The translations under genes and the position numbers were made by a program. Positions 17,537 through 26,663 of a DNA stretch of 64,000 nt are shown one piece after another. Origin of the DNA: JBDGYW01 sp964580055 (GTDB lineage: Bacteria > Gemmatimonadota > Gemmatimonadetes > Gemmatimonadales > GWC2-71-9); the NCBI GenBank assembly GCA_964580055.1, contig CAZOJI010000015.1, positions 20,371-84,370 on the forward strand, given 5' to 3'. Position 1 is the first letter of the stretch, and every line of letters begins with the position of its first letter. A model generated the notes under the pieces. That model saw nothing but the letters and a program-made list of their open reading frames with translations. It had not been told where the DNA came from and did not search any database.

Positions 17537-17794
17537 AGCACGTAGAGTCCGCCAATAATTTGATCGACCAGCAGTCGATCCACCGCTCCGGCCTCCAGCA
17601 CGAACGTGAAACGGGTATTGGCGAGGCAACGGTTGTTCTGCGCCTGGTTGGCTCTACGATAAAGAGTCCTTTGAGTTACAGGTAGACGCACCGAGAACGA
17701 GCATGTCGATGCCACAAGTGGATTTAGTGGCGCGCTCGCAGTACGATAGGGGACAACCGATCCAAAGAGCTACCGGCAACCCTGGGGTAGTTGC

Positions 17795-19309
17795 GTGATA
17801 AAGACTGGCTTCGACAACGAGCAGTACCTCGCAGAACAGACGGCCGCGATCAACGAGAGAGTAACCCGTTTCAGTGACAAGCTGTACCTGGAGTTCGGCG
17901 GGAAGCTCCTGTTCGACTACCACGCGGCGCGTGTGTTGCCGGGATTCGATCCCAACGTGAAAATGCGTCTGTTGCAGAACCTCAGCGAAAACGCCGAAGT
18001 GCTGCTCTGCATATACGCCGGTGACATAGAGAAGAAGAAGCTGCGTGCGGACTTCGGGATCACATACGACTCCGACGCACTGAAGTTGATAGATGATTTG
18101 GGCGATCGAGGCGTGAGTGTTCGTGCGATCGTGATCACGCGATACGAGGATCAGCCTGCAGCCACTGCGTTCAAGAACAGGCTCGAAAACAGGGGAATCC
18201 GCGTATACACCCACAAGGCCACTCGCGGGTACCCCACCGATGTCGACACGATCGTGAGTGAAGCCGGTTATGGTGCAAACGAACACATCGATACGGACAA
18301 GCCGGTCGTTGTGGTGACCGGACCGGGTCCCGGAAGCGGCAAACTCGCCACCTGTCTCTCACAGCTATACCATGATCACCGCCAGGGCCTCAATTCCGGA
18401 TACGCCAAATTCGAGACGTTTCCCATCTGGAATCTCCCTCTGAAGCATCCGGTCAACCTGGCGTACGAGGCGGCCACTGCAGAGATGAAAGATGTGAATC
18501 GGATCGATCACTTCCATCTGGAAGCGTACAACGAGCGAACGGTCAACTACAATCGAGACATCGATGCCTTTCCGCTGCTCCGTAGGATCATAGAGAGAAT
18601 CACCGGCGAGGAGTCGTTCTACAAATCTCCCACGGACATGGGCGTCAACAGGGCGGGTTTCGGCATCATCGATGACGACGTGGTCAGGGAGGCTGGCAAG
18701 CAGGAGATCGTACGCAGATACTTTCGCTATTCCTGCGAGTGCGCGATGGGGCTCGTGGACCGCGATACGGTACAACGAATCGAACTGCTCATGAACGATC
18801 TCGATCTCCGACCTGACAGCAGGGTCGTGGTGGCGCCGGCTCGAAGGGCAGCGGAACACGCCAGAGAAAGCGGCAAGGGTAACAACGGGATCTACTGCGG
18901 CGCCGCAATCGAGCTGCATGATGGCAGAGTGGTAACCGGCTGCAACTCGGCACTCATGCACGCGGCAGCGAGTCTCGTTCTGAACGCGAGCAAGCAGCTT
19001 GCCGGATTGCCGGATGATTTGCACCTCCTGCCTCCAATCGTGACCAGCTCGCTTGGCCATCTCAAGACGGAGGTGCTGGGCGGGAAGCGTGTCAGCCTGG
19101 ATGCCGATGAGGCCCTGATTGCCCTAGCCGTGAGCACGACCACGAACCCGGCAGCGCAAGCCGCTGTTGACAGACTCGAAGAGCTGCGCGGATGTGAGGT
19201 CCACATGACCCACATGCCGACTCCAGGTGACGAAGCGGGCCTGCGGAAGCTTGGCGTGAATCTGACGAGCGATCCCGACTTCGCGACGAAGACTCTCTTC
19301 GTGACTTGA
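17795..19309 (+). CDS. DUF1846 family protein
   Basis: A 504-residue protein matching the DUF1846 family in length and order: the start motif GFDNEQYLAEQTAAINERV, later HKATRGYPTDVDTIVSE, VVVTGPGPGSGKLATCLSQLYH (a P-loop-like glycine motif near residue 177), then KFETFPIWNLPLKHPVN and HFHLEAYNERTVNYNRD. Crystal structures of the family exist, but no catalytic function is established to my knowledge; the P-loop-like segment suggests nucleotide or phosphate binding. The start is GTG 17795. A small cysteine-containing protein follows 60 bp downstream on the same strand, probably in the same transcript. Confidence 0.85.
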   Translation: MIKTGFDNEQYLAEQTAAINERVTRFSDKLYLEFGGKLLFDYHAARVLPGFDPNVKMRLLQNLSENAEVLLCIYAGDIEKKKLRADFGITYDSDALKLIDDLGDRGVSVRAIVITRYEDQPAATAFKNRLENRGIRVYTHKATRGYPTDVDTIVSEAGYGANEHIDTDKPVVVVTGPGPGSGKLATCLSQLYHDHRQGLNSGYAKFETFPIWNLPLKHPVNLAYEAATAEMKDVNRIDHFHLEAYNERTVNYNRDIDAFPLLRRIIERITGEESFYKSPTDMGVNRAGFGIIDDDVVREAGKQEIVRRYFRYSCECAMGLVDRDTVQRIELLMNDLDLRPDSRVVVAPARRAAEHARESGKGNNGIYCGAAIELHDGRVVTGCNSALMHAAASLVLNASKQLAGLPDDLHLLPPIVTSSLGHLKTEVLGGKRVSLDADEALIALAVSTTTNPAAQAAVDRLEELRGCEVHMTHMPTPGDEAGLRKLGVNLTSDPDFATKTLFVT

Positions 19310-19369
19310 AGGTTGGCCGCGATGCGCTCGATCGACAAACAAAGCAAACGAAGATTCGGAGAAGTAGAG

Positions 19370-19852
19370 ATGAACGTCCCGAAGGAAATTGCGTTCAAGG
19401 AATTGAGCACTGAAGAGAAATTCGACAAGGCTGTGCCCGGCTACATGCGGCGCATTCGCTCGCTCTACGAGGCGCTCTACAGAAGATACGGTGAAGAAGG
19501 CCTCGACCTGATTCGCGAGGTCAGCAGAGAGTACGGCACAGCAGTCGGAAAAAACGTAAACAAGAAGGGTGACCTCAAAGGCATTGCGGAGGTCGGCGGA
19601 TACCTGCTGAAGGTGTTCGATGTGGTGAGCGACGATTGGGAAGTCGCCGAATTCTCCGATGAACGGCTAATCATCGCCGTGCACCGCTGCCCATATCCCT
19701 TCAAGGATGACGAGGTGTGTCGCGCGCACACGTGCATGGAGCAAGCGCTCGTCGCAGCACTCGACCCGAGTCTGGATTACTACATTGGGCGCTCGATTCC
19801 GCAGGGCGACCCCTTTTGCGAGCACATCCTGGCTAGGAAGGACTCCACCTAG
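19370..19852 (+). CDS. small protein resembling the L-2-amino-thiazoline-4-carboxylate hydrolase family
   Basis: A 160-residue soluble protein starting at ATG 19370 behind GGAG (TTG 19313 and ATG 19321 are upstream in-frame alternatives). The C-terminal half has HRCPYPFKDDEVCRAHTC with C107, C117 and C122, then GRSIPQGDPFCEH with C150. This order (CP, C, GD-x-x-C) resembles the ATC-hydrolase family, whose namesake opens a thiazoline ring on the way to cysteine; most members are uncharacterised and the four cysteines may instead hold a metal. It probably shares an operon with the DUF1846 gene. Confidence 0.6.
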   Translation: MNVPKEIAFKELSTEEKFDKAVPGYMRRIRSLYEALYRRYGEEGLDLIREVSREYGTAVGKNVNKKGDLKGIAEVGGYLLKVFDVVSDDWEVAEFSDERLIIAVHRCPYPFKDDEVCRAHTCMEQALVAALDPSLDYYIGRSIPQGDPFCEHILARKDST

Positions 19853-19894
19853 ACGCCCCAGCGTCGCATCGGGCGCGCAGCAGTGGTTGAGGAC

Positions 19895-20752
19895 TCAGCG
19901 CACCATTCGTTCCAGCCTTGCTACCATCTGCTGCGCGTCGGCAGCATCCGAGGCGCCGAATATGCCTTGTTGAGTCTTCATCACCCCGACCAGGCCGCTG
20001 TAGGGTATTTCTCTGTACAACACGGTTAGTCCCTGGTGTTCCAGCGAGTCCCAGGACTCGGCGAGGCGGTCCCAGACGTCATCGGCCGATGACTGTGCAG
20101 GCGGCAATACCACAAAGCCCTGCCACGGTTCCTCCCCACCAATCGTGTACTCCCCGTAGAGGCAATCCCGCAACTCGGCCAGCCCCAAGAAACCTTCTCG
20201 CTGAAAGCCGGCCGTACCGTCCACAAAGCCATTCTCCGGTAATAGATCGAGTTCCTCCGGGTATTGCGAGGGGCCGGGCAATTCCCGAGCGATCGCCTCG
20301 AGCAGCGAGCGGCCCTTTGCTTCCGTGAGTTCGCCCTCGAAAACATTCACCTTCACATACCAGCTGCCTTTCAAGAGCAGCGCCTGATAGGGGGGAGAAA
20401 CCAAAGCTTCCGTTGCACCGGGCACAGCGATCCCGGGATCGGGACGTTCTCTAACGTAGACTCCGAAGGCGTTTAGAGCGGTGCCCATGTTGTAGTAGTC
20501 GACTGTGACCACCAGGTCGTCCGCGGCGAGATCCCCCGTGTGGCAGGCTTCCACTTCGTACTCGACGAAAAGCTCGGCTGCTCCATTTATGTACTCCCAC
20601 AAATTCTCCGCCGTGAAGGTCCGCACGTCACTTACGACGGACCAACCTTCAACTTCAGGGAAGCTGGCGTGCTGAGCCGCGCAAGGGTAGGCCAACAGCG
20701 CGACTGTAGTGAAAACAATTAGTCTCTGCCGAAAGAATCGATAGGCGCTCAC
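19895..20752 (-). CDS. DUF6599-type exported protein
   Basis: A protein of about 285 residues with a signal peptide (RLIVFTTVALLAYPCAAQ). GTG 20752 has GGAGGG 7 nt upstream and is preferred over GTG 20767. The mature part carries AENLWEYINGAAELFVEYEVE and VVTVDYYNMGTALNAFGVYVRER, the pattern I associate with DUF6599, where the protein is thought to be periplasmic or surface-exposed with unknown role. It converges on the small cysteine protein. No catalytic motif is visible. Confidence 0.65.
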   Translation of the reverse strand: MSAYRFFRQRLIVFTTVALLAYPCAAQHASFPEVEGWSVVSDVRTFTAENLWEYINGAAELFVEYEVEACHTGDLAADDLVVTVDYYNMGTALNAFGVYVRERPDPGIAVPGATEALVSPPYQALLLKGSWYVKVNVFEGELTEAKGRSLLEAIARELPGPSQYPEELDLLPENGFVDGTAGFQREGFLGLAELRDCLYGEYTIGGEEPWQGFVVLPPAQSSADDVWDRLAESWDSLEHQGLTVLYREIPYSGLVGVMKTQQGIFGASDAADAQQMVARLERMVR

Positions 20753-20838
20753 TTCATATCCCTCCACGCGGTCGGAAAGCGCTCGAGCCGTACTCGAGCT
20801 TCATATAGTCTTCTCCGCACAGATGCCCGCCCCCAGTG

Positions 20839-22134
20839 CTACCCCAGAGTCAGCATCGAGTGCGCTTTGCACATCTGTGGCTGTATCTGAAAGCCGTAAG
20901 GGCAGGCTCCAGCGCAGGGAACCGAGCAATCAAAGCACGCGGAGCCATTTGAGCCCCGCAGTGCCGCATACCTGCTCATCGCATGTTTCTCACGCCTCTG
21001 TCCTTCGAAATAGTACGCGTACCGCATGATCCTGCTTACCGGCACCTCTTCGGGACAGGCTTCAGAACATGCGATACAACCGTGCCGACAGTAATGCGAA
21101 TTGAACGCCTGCCCCAGGTCCTCGAGAGCCCCCTCGCCAACCTGCGTCAGCCTCGTGCCCGAAAGAGCCACAACGCTATCTATATTGTCGAAGTCATTGA
21201 GGCTCACGCATACGGTATGTGCATCAGTGTTCTGGAGCACCCATTGGATGCTTCCGTAGCGAAGCTGATCCGCGGTCCGCAATCCGTGACTTCTGGCGAA
21301 TTGTCTTTCCTCTTCCGTCATGTTGTCCGGGTCGAATGAGTCATGGTGGAGAACCCCGGGTGCGCTCTTCATAATCGTGGCACCCACGTTGTTGGCCTTG
21401 CAGGCCGCCAAAATTCGTTCGCCACCATCGCTGTTCATGAAGTTGTACACCAGCAGCATCATGTCGAAACGCCCGTCCTCAGCCGCGGCGCAGAGAACCT
21501 CGGACATGTTTCCTTGTCCCGACCTCGAAGGCCCATGGTAAGACACACCCGCGAAGCGCACCTGTCCCTCTGCCCTCAGGCGTTCTATGGCCGAGTGGTA
21601 GCCCGGATGATTCAGTATCTCGATTGTTGGAGTATGATGCATCGAGTACGCATCGATGTAGTCGGTCTGCAGACGTTCCAGGCTCTTGCGTATGCGGTCA
21701 ACCACTTCGGCCTCAGTCTCGCCACCGCGGAGTACCGCCTTGGTAGCGATGAACACGTTCTCTCGACCGATGTGGGGAAGCGCTTCGCCAATGGCGCGTT
21801 CCGCCGCGCCATTACCATAAGACTCAGCGGTATCGAAGTAGTTGATACCCTTGTCAAATGCTGCACGGACCAGAGTCGGTTCCCTAAGCTGACCGGTTCC
21901 AAAGCCTATGTCTGAAACCCTCCAGCCGGTCCGACCGAGAGTACGGTAGCTCTTGATGTGCGTATCCTGACCGCTCCACGGCCCAAACGGGCGCGACTGC
22001 CGAGGCGGCGAGGTGGGAATTGGAGTAGCAGACAGTGCCATCCCACTTGCAAGCGTGGCACCACCTGCCCTGAAGAAGTTCCTTCGAGTCATTTTGCCAG
22101 CGACGTCGGCATTCGCCTGCGAATCTCTACTCAT
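20839..22134 (-). CDS. Tat-exported aldo/keto reductase with C-terminal 4Fe-4S motifs (copy 1)
   Basis: This 431-residue enzyme starts at ATG 22134, with AGAGGA upstream. A twin-arginine signal RRNFF (residues 17-21) precedes an aldo/keto-reductase barrel with the catalytic tetrad in place: D and Y in YFDTAESYGNG, K in FIATKAVL and H in YSMHH. The tail has two iron-sulfur-type cysteine groups, C-x3-C-x2-C-x3-CP (YCRHGCIACSEACP) and C-x2-C-x3-C-x3-CP (ACFDCSVPCAGACP). Such a periplasmic reductase with iron-sulfur clusters probably draws electrons from a membrane carrier and not from NADPH (inference). It sits downstream of a paralogue, in the same direction, and backs onto a polyferredoxin operon. 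Confidence 0.85.
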   Translation of the reverse strand: MSRDSQANADVAGKMTRRNFFRAGGATLASGMALSATPIPTSPPRQSRPFGPWSGQDTHIKSYRTLGRTGWRVSDIGFGTGQLREPTLVRAAFDKGINYFDTAESYGNGAAERAIGEALPHIGRENVFIATKAVLRGGETEAEVVDRIRKSLERLQTDYIDAYSMHHTPTIEILNHPGYHSAIERLRAEGQVRFAGVSYHGPSRSGQGNMSEVLCAAAEDGRFDMMLLVYNFMNSDGGERILAACKANNVGATIMKSAPGVLHHDSFDPDNMTEEERQFARSHGLRTADQLRYGSIQWVLQNTDAHTVCVSLNDFDNIDSVVALSGTRLTQVGEGALEDLGQAFNSHYCRHGCIACSEACPEEVPVSRIMRYAYYFEGQRREKHAMSRYAALRGSNGSACFDCSVPCAGACPYGFQIQPQMCKAHSMLTLG

Positions 22135-22274
22135 TACGAATTCCTCTTCGGCGATTTCCACTTTGTGCCGTCTGTTCCCGAACATGGCTTCGGCGCCGCT
22201 CATCCTGGCCGACCATCCAACAGGGCACAAGGAGAAGCTAAACTCAAGAGCCCCCGCCGCTCTACCCAACCCAA

Positions 22275-23672
22275 TCAGCCAAGCGTAAGCAGTGAATGCG
22301 CCTTGAGCAGCTGCTGCTGCACGTCCAGCTCGTGCGGGCACGCTTCGGTGCACGGAGCGTTACAGTTCTCACACGCCGAAACGTTCGCTGTTTCGAGTTC
22401 CGCGTACTTCTGCATGGCATGTTTCTCGTAGCCCTGCACCTCATAATAATAGGAGTACCGCATGATCCTGCTCACCGGCACACCGTGCGGACAACTTCCG
22501 TGGCACTTGGAGCAGTCCTGACGGCAGAACTGATCCTCCAGCACCGAGCCGAACCCCCGAAGCAGATGTTCTTCCGCTGGCGTCAGCGACGTACCCGAGA
22601 GCGGGACCACGTTGTCAATCAAGTCGAAGTCTGTGAAGCTCACGCAGGCCGAATGTGTATCTGGATTCTGCATGACCCAATGAATGCTCACGAGCCGAAG
22701 TTGTTCCTCGGACTGCACGCCATAACGATCGACAAAAGGCCGCGTTCGTTCATATGTCTCCCGCTGTCGATCCGATTGCGCCTGCAGGCGGTCCAGCGCC
22801 GATTGCCTGGTACCGCCTCTGCTGATCATGCGCTCCACCATGCGCTCCTGTTCTTCAGTGAGTTTGTCAGGATCGAACGGTTCATGGCGCAATACGCCGG
22901 GCGCGGTCTTCATCGCTGTCATTCCAACGTTGGTCGCCTTGCAGGCAGCGATAATCGGATCGGAGTCTTCTTGATTCAGGAAGTTACGGACCACCAACAT
23001 CAGGTCGAAGCGACCGTCCTCAGCCGCGGCGGTCAACACGTCAACCATGCTGTCCTCCCGCTCATTTCCGGATCCATGGCATGACAGTCCCGTGTGCCTG
23101 ACGCGCCCCTCGGCCTTCAAAGTGGCAATGGCGGCATGGTAGCCCGGATGACTCAGTGTCTCGACCCTCGCGGGCCGGTGAATCCCGTATGCATCCACGT
23201 AGTCCGTCCGCAGTCGCTCGAGGCTGCCTCGCATACGGTTCAGAATGGTTGTCTCAGTGTCCTCCGAGTCTATCCGCAACTTCGTGTGTATGAATACTTT
23301 GGAGCGGTCGATATGCTGGAGGGCGTCACCGAGCGCCCGTTCTGACTCGCCATTTCCATACCCTTCTGCGGTATCGAAGTAGTTGATGCCCTTGTCAACC
23401 GCATAGCGTACCACTGTCGACTCGCGCAGGCGACTCGTTCCCATGCCCACATCTGACGCCCGCCAGCCGGTACGCCCCAACGTGCGGTATCGCTCGACCT
23501 GGGCAAATCGATCGCCCAACCGGGGGAAAAGCGCAGCAGCCGCACTCTCGTCAACCCGCGTGGGTGAAAAGCCGGTAGATACGCCGCCAGCCATTGCAGC
23601 CCCCCCGAACCAAACGAAGTTCCTGCGGGAGATCCCGCCTTGTTCGCTGTCTGGCTGGCTTCGTTTCGTCAT
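22275..23672 (-). CDS. Tat-exported aldo/keto reductase with C-terminal 4Fe-4S motifs (copy 2)
   Basis: A paralogue of the preceding gene, 465 residues, with GGAGG 7 nt before ATG 23672. The Tat motif RRNFV is at residues 16-20. Barrel motifs are YRTLGRTGWRASDVGMGTSRL, YFDTAEGYGNG (catalytic D and Y), FIHTKL (K) and YGIHRPA (H). It has an extra arginine/glutamine-rich insertion (SRGGTRQSALDRLQAQSDRQ) absent from copy 1. The cysteine tail is C-x3-C-x2-C-x3-CP (FCRQDCSKCHGSCP) plus C-x2-C-x3-C-x3-CP (ACENCNAPCTEACP), ending in the shared LLTLG. The 140 bp between the two copies encodes nothing obvious, so they probably form a tandem duplicate transcribed together. Confidence 0.86.
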   Translation of the reverse strand: MTKRSQPDSEQGGISRRNFVWFGGAAMAGGVSTGFSPTRVDESAAAALFPRLGDRFAQVERYRTLGRTGWRASDVGMGTSRLRESTVVRYAVDKGINYFDTAEGYGNGESERALGDALQHIDRSKVFIHTKLRIDSEDTETTILNRMRGSLERLRTDYVDAYGIHRPARVETLSHPGYHAAIATLKAEGRVRHTGLSCHGSGNEREDSMVDVLTAAAEDGRFDLMLVVRNFLNQEDSDPIIAACKATNVGMTAMKTAPGVLRHEPFDPDKLTEEQERMVERMISRGGTRQSALDRLQAQSDRQRETYERTRPFVDRYGVQSEEQLRLVSIHWVMQNPDTHSACVSFTDFDLIDNVVPLSGTSLTPAEEHLLRGFGSVLEDQFCRQDCSKCHGSCPHGVPVSRIMRYSYYYEVQGYEKHAMQKYAELETANVSACENCNAPCTEACPHELDVQQQLLKAHSLLTLG

Positions 23673-23816
23673 TTGCGACCTCCAGTATTCCGGGATTTAT
23701 GAATTTCTTGCAGCCATTCCCTTGATCACAGTCTTACAAGGAAGTGTATGAGCTGCTTAGTCAGACGCGAGGCTCGGATTTGACGACAAAGCTCAAAAAA
23801 AAGTGCTCTATACAAG

Positions 23817-23822
23817 TATAAT
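23817..23822 (+). promoter_or_regulatory. possible -10 element for the DUF362 operon
   Basis: TATAAT lies about 100 bp upstream of the DUF362 start in an AT-rich patch. The -35 position (about 23794-23799) reads CAAAAA, a poor match, so this rests on the -10 alone. Confidence 0.25.
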
Positions 23823-23922
23823 CAATTGGATCGTATGATCCTTGTGACCAGCTGCCCTTGCAGAGATCCCAAGGGTACTAGGTATGTTTACACACTGTTT
23901 AGAATTCGCTTGGAGGTATCAA

Positions 23923-24855
23923 ATGCATCGGCGCATCACCCGACGCACGTTTCTGGAAGCCGCTGCCGCTGGGACAGCCGCAATGGGCTTGTCCCCATTT
24001 CCGATCGCGCGCCAGTCTCCTGCGGACATGGCCATTGCCACCTGGACCGACCCCGAGGAAGGCGCCGAGGCAATTGCGCACGAGGCGAGAAGACTGACCG
24101 AGGAGGCGATCAACACGCTTGGCGGTATGAGCAGATTCGTGTCCAACGGAGACGTGGTCTGGGTGAAGCCTAACATCGCCTGGGATCGCCGGCCTGAACA
24201 GGCCGCCTGTACCAATCCCGACGTCGTGGCTTCAGTCGTTCGAATGTGCCTGGAAGCTGGAGCGCGAACGGTGAAGGTTTCGGATTCTCCCTGTAATGAT
24301 GAACGCCGCACTTTCGTGCGCAGCGGAATCCAGGCGGCGGCGGAAGAAGCCGGAGCGGATGTCTTCTTCCTCGACCGTCGCAAGTTCAGGCGCATGGATA
24401 CAGGTGGCGAGAATCTGAGATCGTGGCCCATCTACGTGGACTACGTGGAGTGCGATAAGCGAATCAACATACCAATAGTCAAGCACCACAGCCTGACTCA
24501 GATGACGCTGGCCATCAAGAACCTGATGGGGATGGTGGGCGGCAACCGCAGTCAACTGCATCAGAACCTCGGCCCGGCAATGGCCGACGTGGCGAAGTTC
24601 CTGCCCTCCGATCTGGTTGTGATGGACGCGGTGAGAGTGTTGACCGGCAACGGCCCGCAGGGAGGAAGTCTGCGCGACGTGGAAAGAAGGGACCTGGTAG
24701 CGGCCGGCACGGATAGTGTCGCCATGGATGCGTTCGGATCCACCCTGTTTGGATACGCCCCGGACATTCTCACAACCACCAAAGCAAGTGTCGCGATTGG
24801 ATTGGGCACGGCCGACTTCGAGAGTCTGAACCTGCGACGTGTGAGCGTCTCCTGA
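23923..24855 (+). CDS. Tat-exported DUF362 family protein
   Basis: This 310-residue protein starts at ATG 23923, with GGAGG 6 nt upstream. RRTFL (residues 7-11) plus a hydrophobic alanine-rich core is a Tat signal. The DUF362 pattern follows: VWVKPNIAWDR, TVKVSDSPCNDERRTF, KRINIPIVKHHSLTQMTLAIKN (read as successive motifs) and TDSVAMDAFGS. DUF362 proteins often sit beside ferredoxins and are thought to work in redox or cofactor chemistry, without a proven reaction. It leads a three-gene operon with the two iron-sulfur proteins downstream (55 bp, then an 8-bp overlap). Confidence 0.85.
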   Translation: MHRRITRRTFLEAAAAGTAAMGLSPFPIARQSPADMAIATWTDPEEGAEAIAHEARRLTEEAINTLGGMSRFVSNGDVVWVKPNIAWDRRPEQAACTNPDVVASVVRMCLEAGARTVKVSDSPCNDERRTFVRSGIQAAAEEAGADVFFLDRRKFRRMDTGGENLRSWPIYVDYVECDKRINIPIVKHHSLTQMTLAIKNLMGMVGGNRSQLHQNLGPAMADVAKFLPSDLVVMDAVRVLTGNGPQGGSLRDVERRDLVAAGTDSVAMDAFGSTLFGYAPDILTTTKASVAIGLGTADFESLNLRRVSVS

Positions 24856-24909
24856 CGCTGATCCCCGCACTGACCGCGGCCACCAAGGTATCGGAATCCG
24901 GAGCGACGA

Positions 24910-25944
24910 TTGGCAACTGACAAAGCATCGAGCGGCCGCTTCGCAGCCTTCTCGCCAAGTCTGGTGAACGTGAGGCGGCTCTCGCAGTTCCTCTTTTTGC
25001 TATTGTTTTTCGTGTTGCTCATACGTACCACCCTGGTCGGTGAGGACGACACCGAACCCTGGGCGACCTTCTTCTTCGACATCGATCCTCTGATACTGAT
25101 CTCGACGTTCTTGTCCTCGCATGCCGTACTTTCCGGCATGCTGATCGCTCTCGTGACGGTTGCGCTTACTCTACTGCTGGGTCGTTTCTTTTGTGGCTGG
25201 GTCTGCCCCGTCGGTGCAACGTTCAACCTGGTCAGTTGGGCCCGTAACGCTCCGCTCCCCAGGCTCATCAAGACGGGTACGTGGAATCAGTGGCAAAAGA
25301 GCAAGTATCTGCTGCTCACTGCCCTTCTGGTCGCTGCTTTGGCAGGTCTCAACCTGGCGGGAGTCTTCGATCCGTTTTCGCTGTTCTATCGCACCATGGC
25401 GACCAGCGTCTATCCGGCATTCCAGTGGGGTGCAGAGCAGCTCTTTGGTTGGCTCTACTACACCGACCCCGGCATCGGACCAGTACGTGTCACACTCGTA
25501 TCCGAGCCCGTATACAGCGTGCTGCGAGACTACGTCCTCACCAACCAGCCGCTCGCATACGCGGGCGGTGTATTGATTGGCGTGCTGTTTGTGTTGCTCA
25601 TAGTGATGGCGCTGTTCCATTTTCGCTTCTGGTGCCGCTATCTCTGCCCGCTCGGTGCGCTGTTGGGTGTCTTCGCCAAGACGGGACGCGTCCATCTGAA
25701 GTTGAACAACGACCGCTGCAACGACTGCAAGATGTGCGTTGCGTACTGCCCCGGCGCATGCGACCCCCATCTCTCGGGACGTTGGAAGAAGGAGGAATGT
25801 TATCTCTGCTTTACCTGCCGTGACCTCTGCCCTTCCGGCGCGATTTCCTTCGATCTGCGGCTCGGCAACAAATCGAGGGAGTTGATAGGACCGCCGCGGT
25901 GGGCTGGACACAGCGAGTCGAAGGCTGAGGGAAACGATGGCTAA
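24910..25944 (+). CDS. membrane polyferredoxin, NapH/CcoG-like 4Fe-4S protein
   Basis: A 344-residue membrane protein with a TTG start. Hydrophobic helices are at about residues 25-41, 70-95, 133-153 and 218-240. Cytoplasmic-type cysteine pairs CGWVCPVG and CRYLCPLG (the NapH signature) follow helices. The C-terminus has two ferredoxin clusters: CNDCKMCVAYCPGAC and CYLCFTCRDLCPSGA. NapH-like proteins take electrons from quinol and pass them to a periplasmic NapG-type ferredoxin, encoded directly downstream with an 8-bp overlap. No nitrate reductase genes are near, so the acceptor is something else, plausibly the exported reductases across the divergent promoter. Confidence 0.88.
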   Translation: MATDKASSGRFAAFSPSLVNVRRLSQFLFLLLFFVLLIRTTLVGEDDTEPWATFFFDIDPLILISTFLSSHAVLSGMLIALVTVALTLLLGRFFCGWVCPVGATFNLVSWARNAPLPRLIKTGTWNQWQKSKYLLLTALLVAALAGLNLAGVFDPFSLFYRTMATSVYPAFQWGAEQLFGWLYYTDPGIGPVRVTLVSEPVYSVLRDYVLTNQPLAYAGGVLIGVLFVLLIVMALFHFRFWCRYLCPLGALLGVFAKTGRVHLKLNNDRCNDCKMCVAYCPGACDPHLSGRWKKEECYLCFTCRDLCPSGAISFDLRLGNKSRELIGPPRWAGHSESKAEGNDG

Positions 25945-26644
25945 GAAGCGCAAGAAATCCCGGCCTAAACACAAAGTTGGGCGCCGTGCGTTCTTGACCG
26001 CCGCCGGGTCCGGCGCGGCAGCAGCCGTGCTGCTCAAGGTCCCGCCGCACGTGCAGGGACGGACCTTCAACCCCGAGCTCATCAGGCCACCTGGTTCCCT
26101 TCCCGAAGATGAGTTCTTGACCAAGTGCGTGCGCTGCGGCGAGTGCATGAAGGTCTGCCCCACCAATGCAATCCACCCAACGACCTTGGAGGCGGGCCTG
26201 GCGGGAATCTGGTCGCCCATGCTGCTGATGAGCGCCGGCTACTGCGAGTATAACTGCACGCTGTGCGGCCAGGTCTGTCCCACAGGCGCTATCGAGGAAC
26301 TGACGCTGGAAGAGAAGCAGGAAGTAGTGATCGGTACCGCCCATGTGGACCGGACGCGCTGCCTGCCGTTCGCGTACGACAGAGAATGCATCGTATGCGA
26401 AGAGCACTGCCCTTTACCAGAGAAGGCGATCTGGTTCCGCGAGGTGACCGTCATCGACCACAACGGAAACGAGGTGTACCTCCAACAACCGCAAGTAGAC
26501 GCGGAGCTCTGCATTGGCTGTGGCATCTGTGAGGAAAGCTGCCCGGTCAACGATCCGGCGGCCATCCGGGTTACCAGCGGCGGTGAAACCAGGAACCCCG
26601 AAAACCAGTTTTTGCTGGACATCGGTTCGCCGTACGGCGACTGA
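25937..26644 (+). CDS. Tat-exported four-cluster ferredoxin, NapG/MauM-like
   Basis: This 235-residue protein begins inside the end of the NapH-like gene. RRAFL (residues 16-20) in a basic N-terminus is a Tat signal. Four cysteine groups are visible: CVRCGECMKVCP, CTLCGQVCP, CIVCEEHCP and CIGCGICEESCP, as in NapG/MauM periplasmic ferredoxins carrying up to four 4Fe-4S clusters. It is the likely electron relay out of the membrane polyferredoxin. The gene ends in a hairpin shared with the convergent phosphofructokinase. Confidence 0.88.
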   Translation: MAKKRKKSRPKHKVGRRAFLTAAGSGAAAAVLLKVPPHVQGRTFNPELIRPPGSLPEDEFLTKCVRCGECMKVCPTNAIHPTTLEAGLAGIWSPMLLMSAGYCEYNCTLCGQVCPTGAIEELTLEEKQEVVIGTAHVDRTRCLPFAYDRECIVCEEHCPLPEKAIWFREVTVIDHNGNEVYLQQPQVDAELCIGCGICEESCPVNDPAAIRVTSGGETRNPENQFLLDIGSPYGD

Positions 26645-26663
26645 GGTGCTCCTACCTCAGTCG
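26638..26663. terminator. bidirectional terminator hairpin between convergent genes
   Basis: A perfect 10-bp stem (26638-26647 with 26654-26663) around a 6-nt loop overlaps the stop codons of both the ferredoxin gene (plus) and the phosphofructokinase gene (minus). A TTT follows on the plus strand. Position and symmetry make a shared terminator likely. Confidence 0.65.

Noticed and set aside
17533..17715. 60-codon minus-strand frame between the PAS and DUF1846 genes
   Set aside because: No ribosome site, no recognisable domain, and surrounded by plus-strand genes; treated as spacer.
25171..26220. Minus-strand frame of 349 codons over the NapH/NapG-like genes
   Set aside because: Antisense to two genes with unambiguous ferredoxin motifs.
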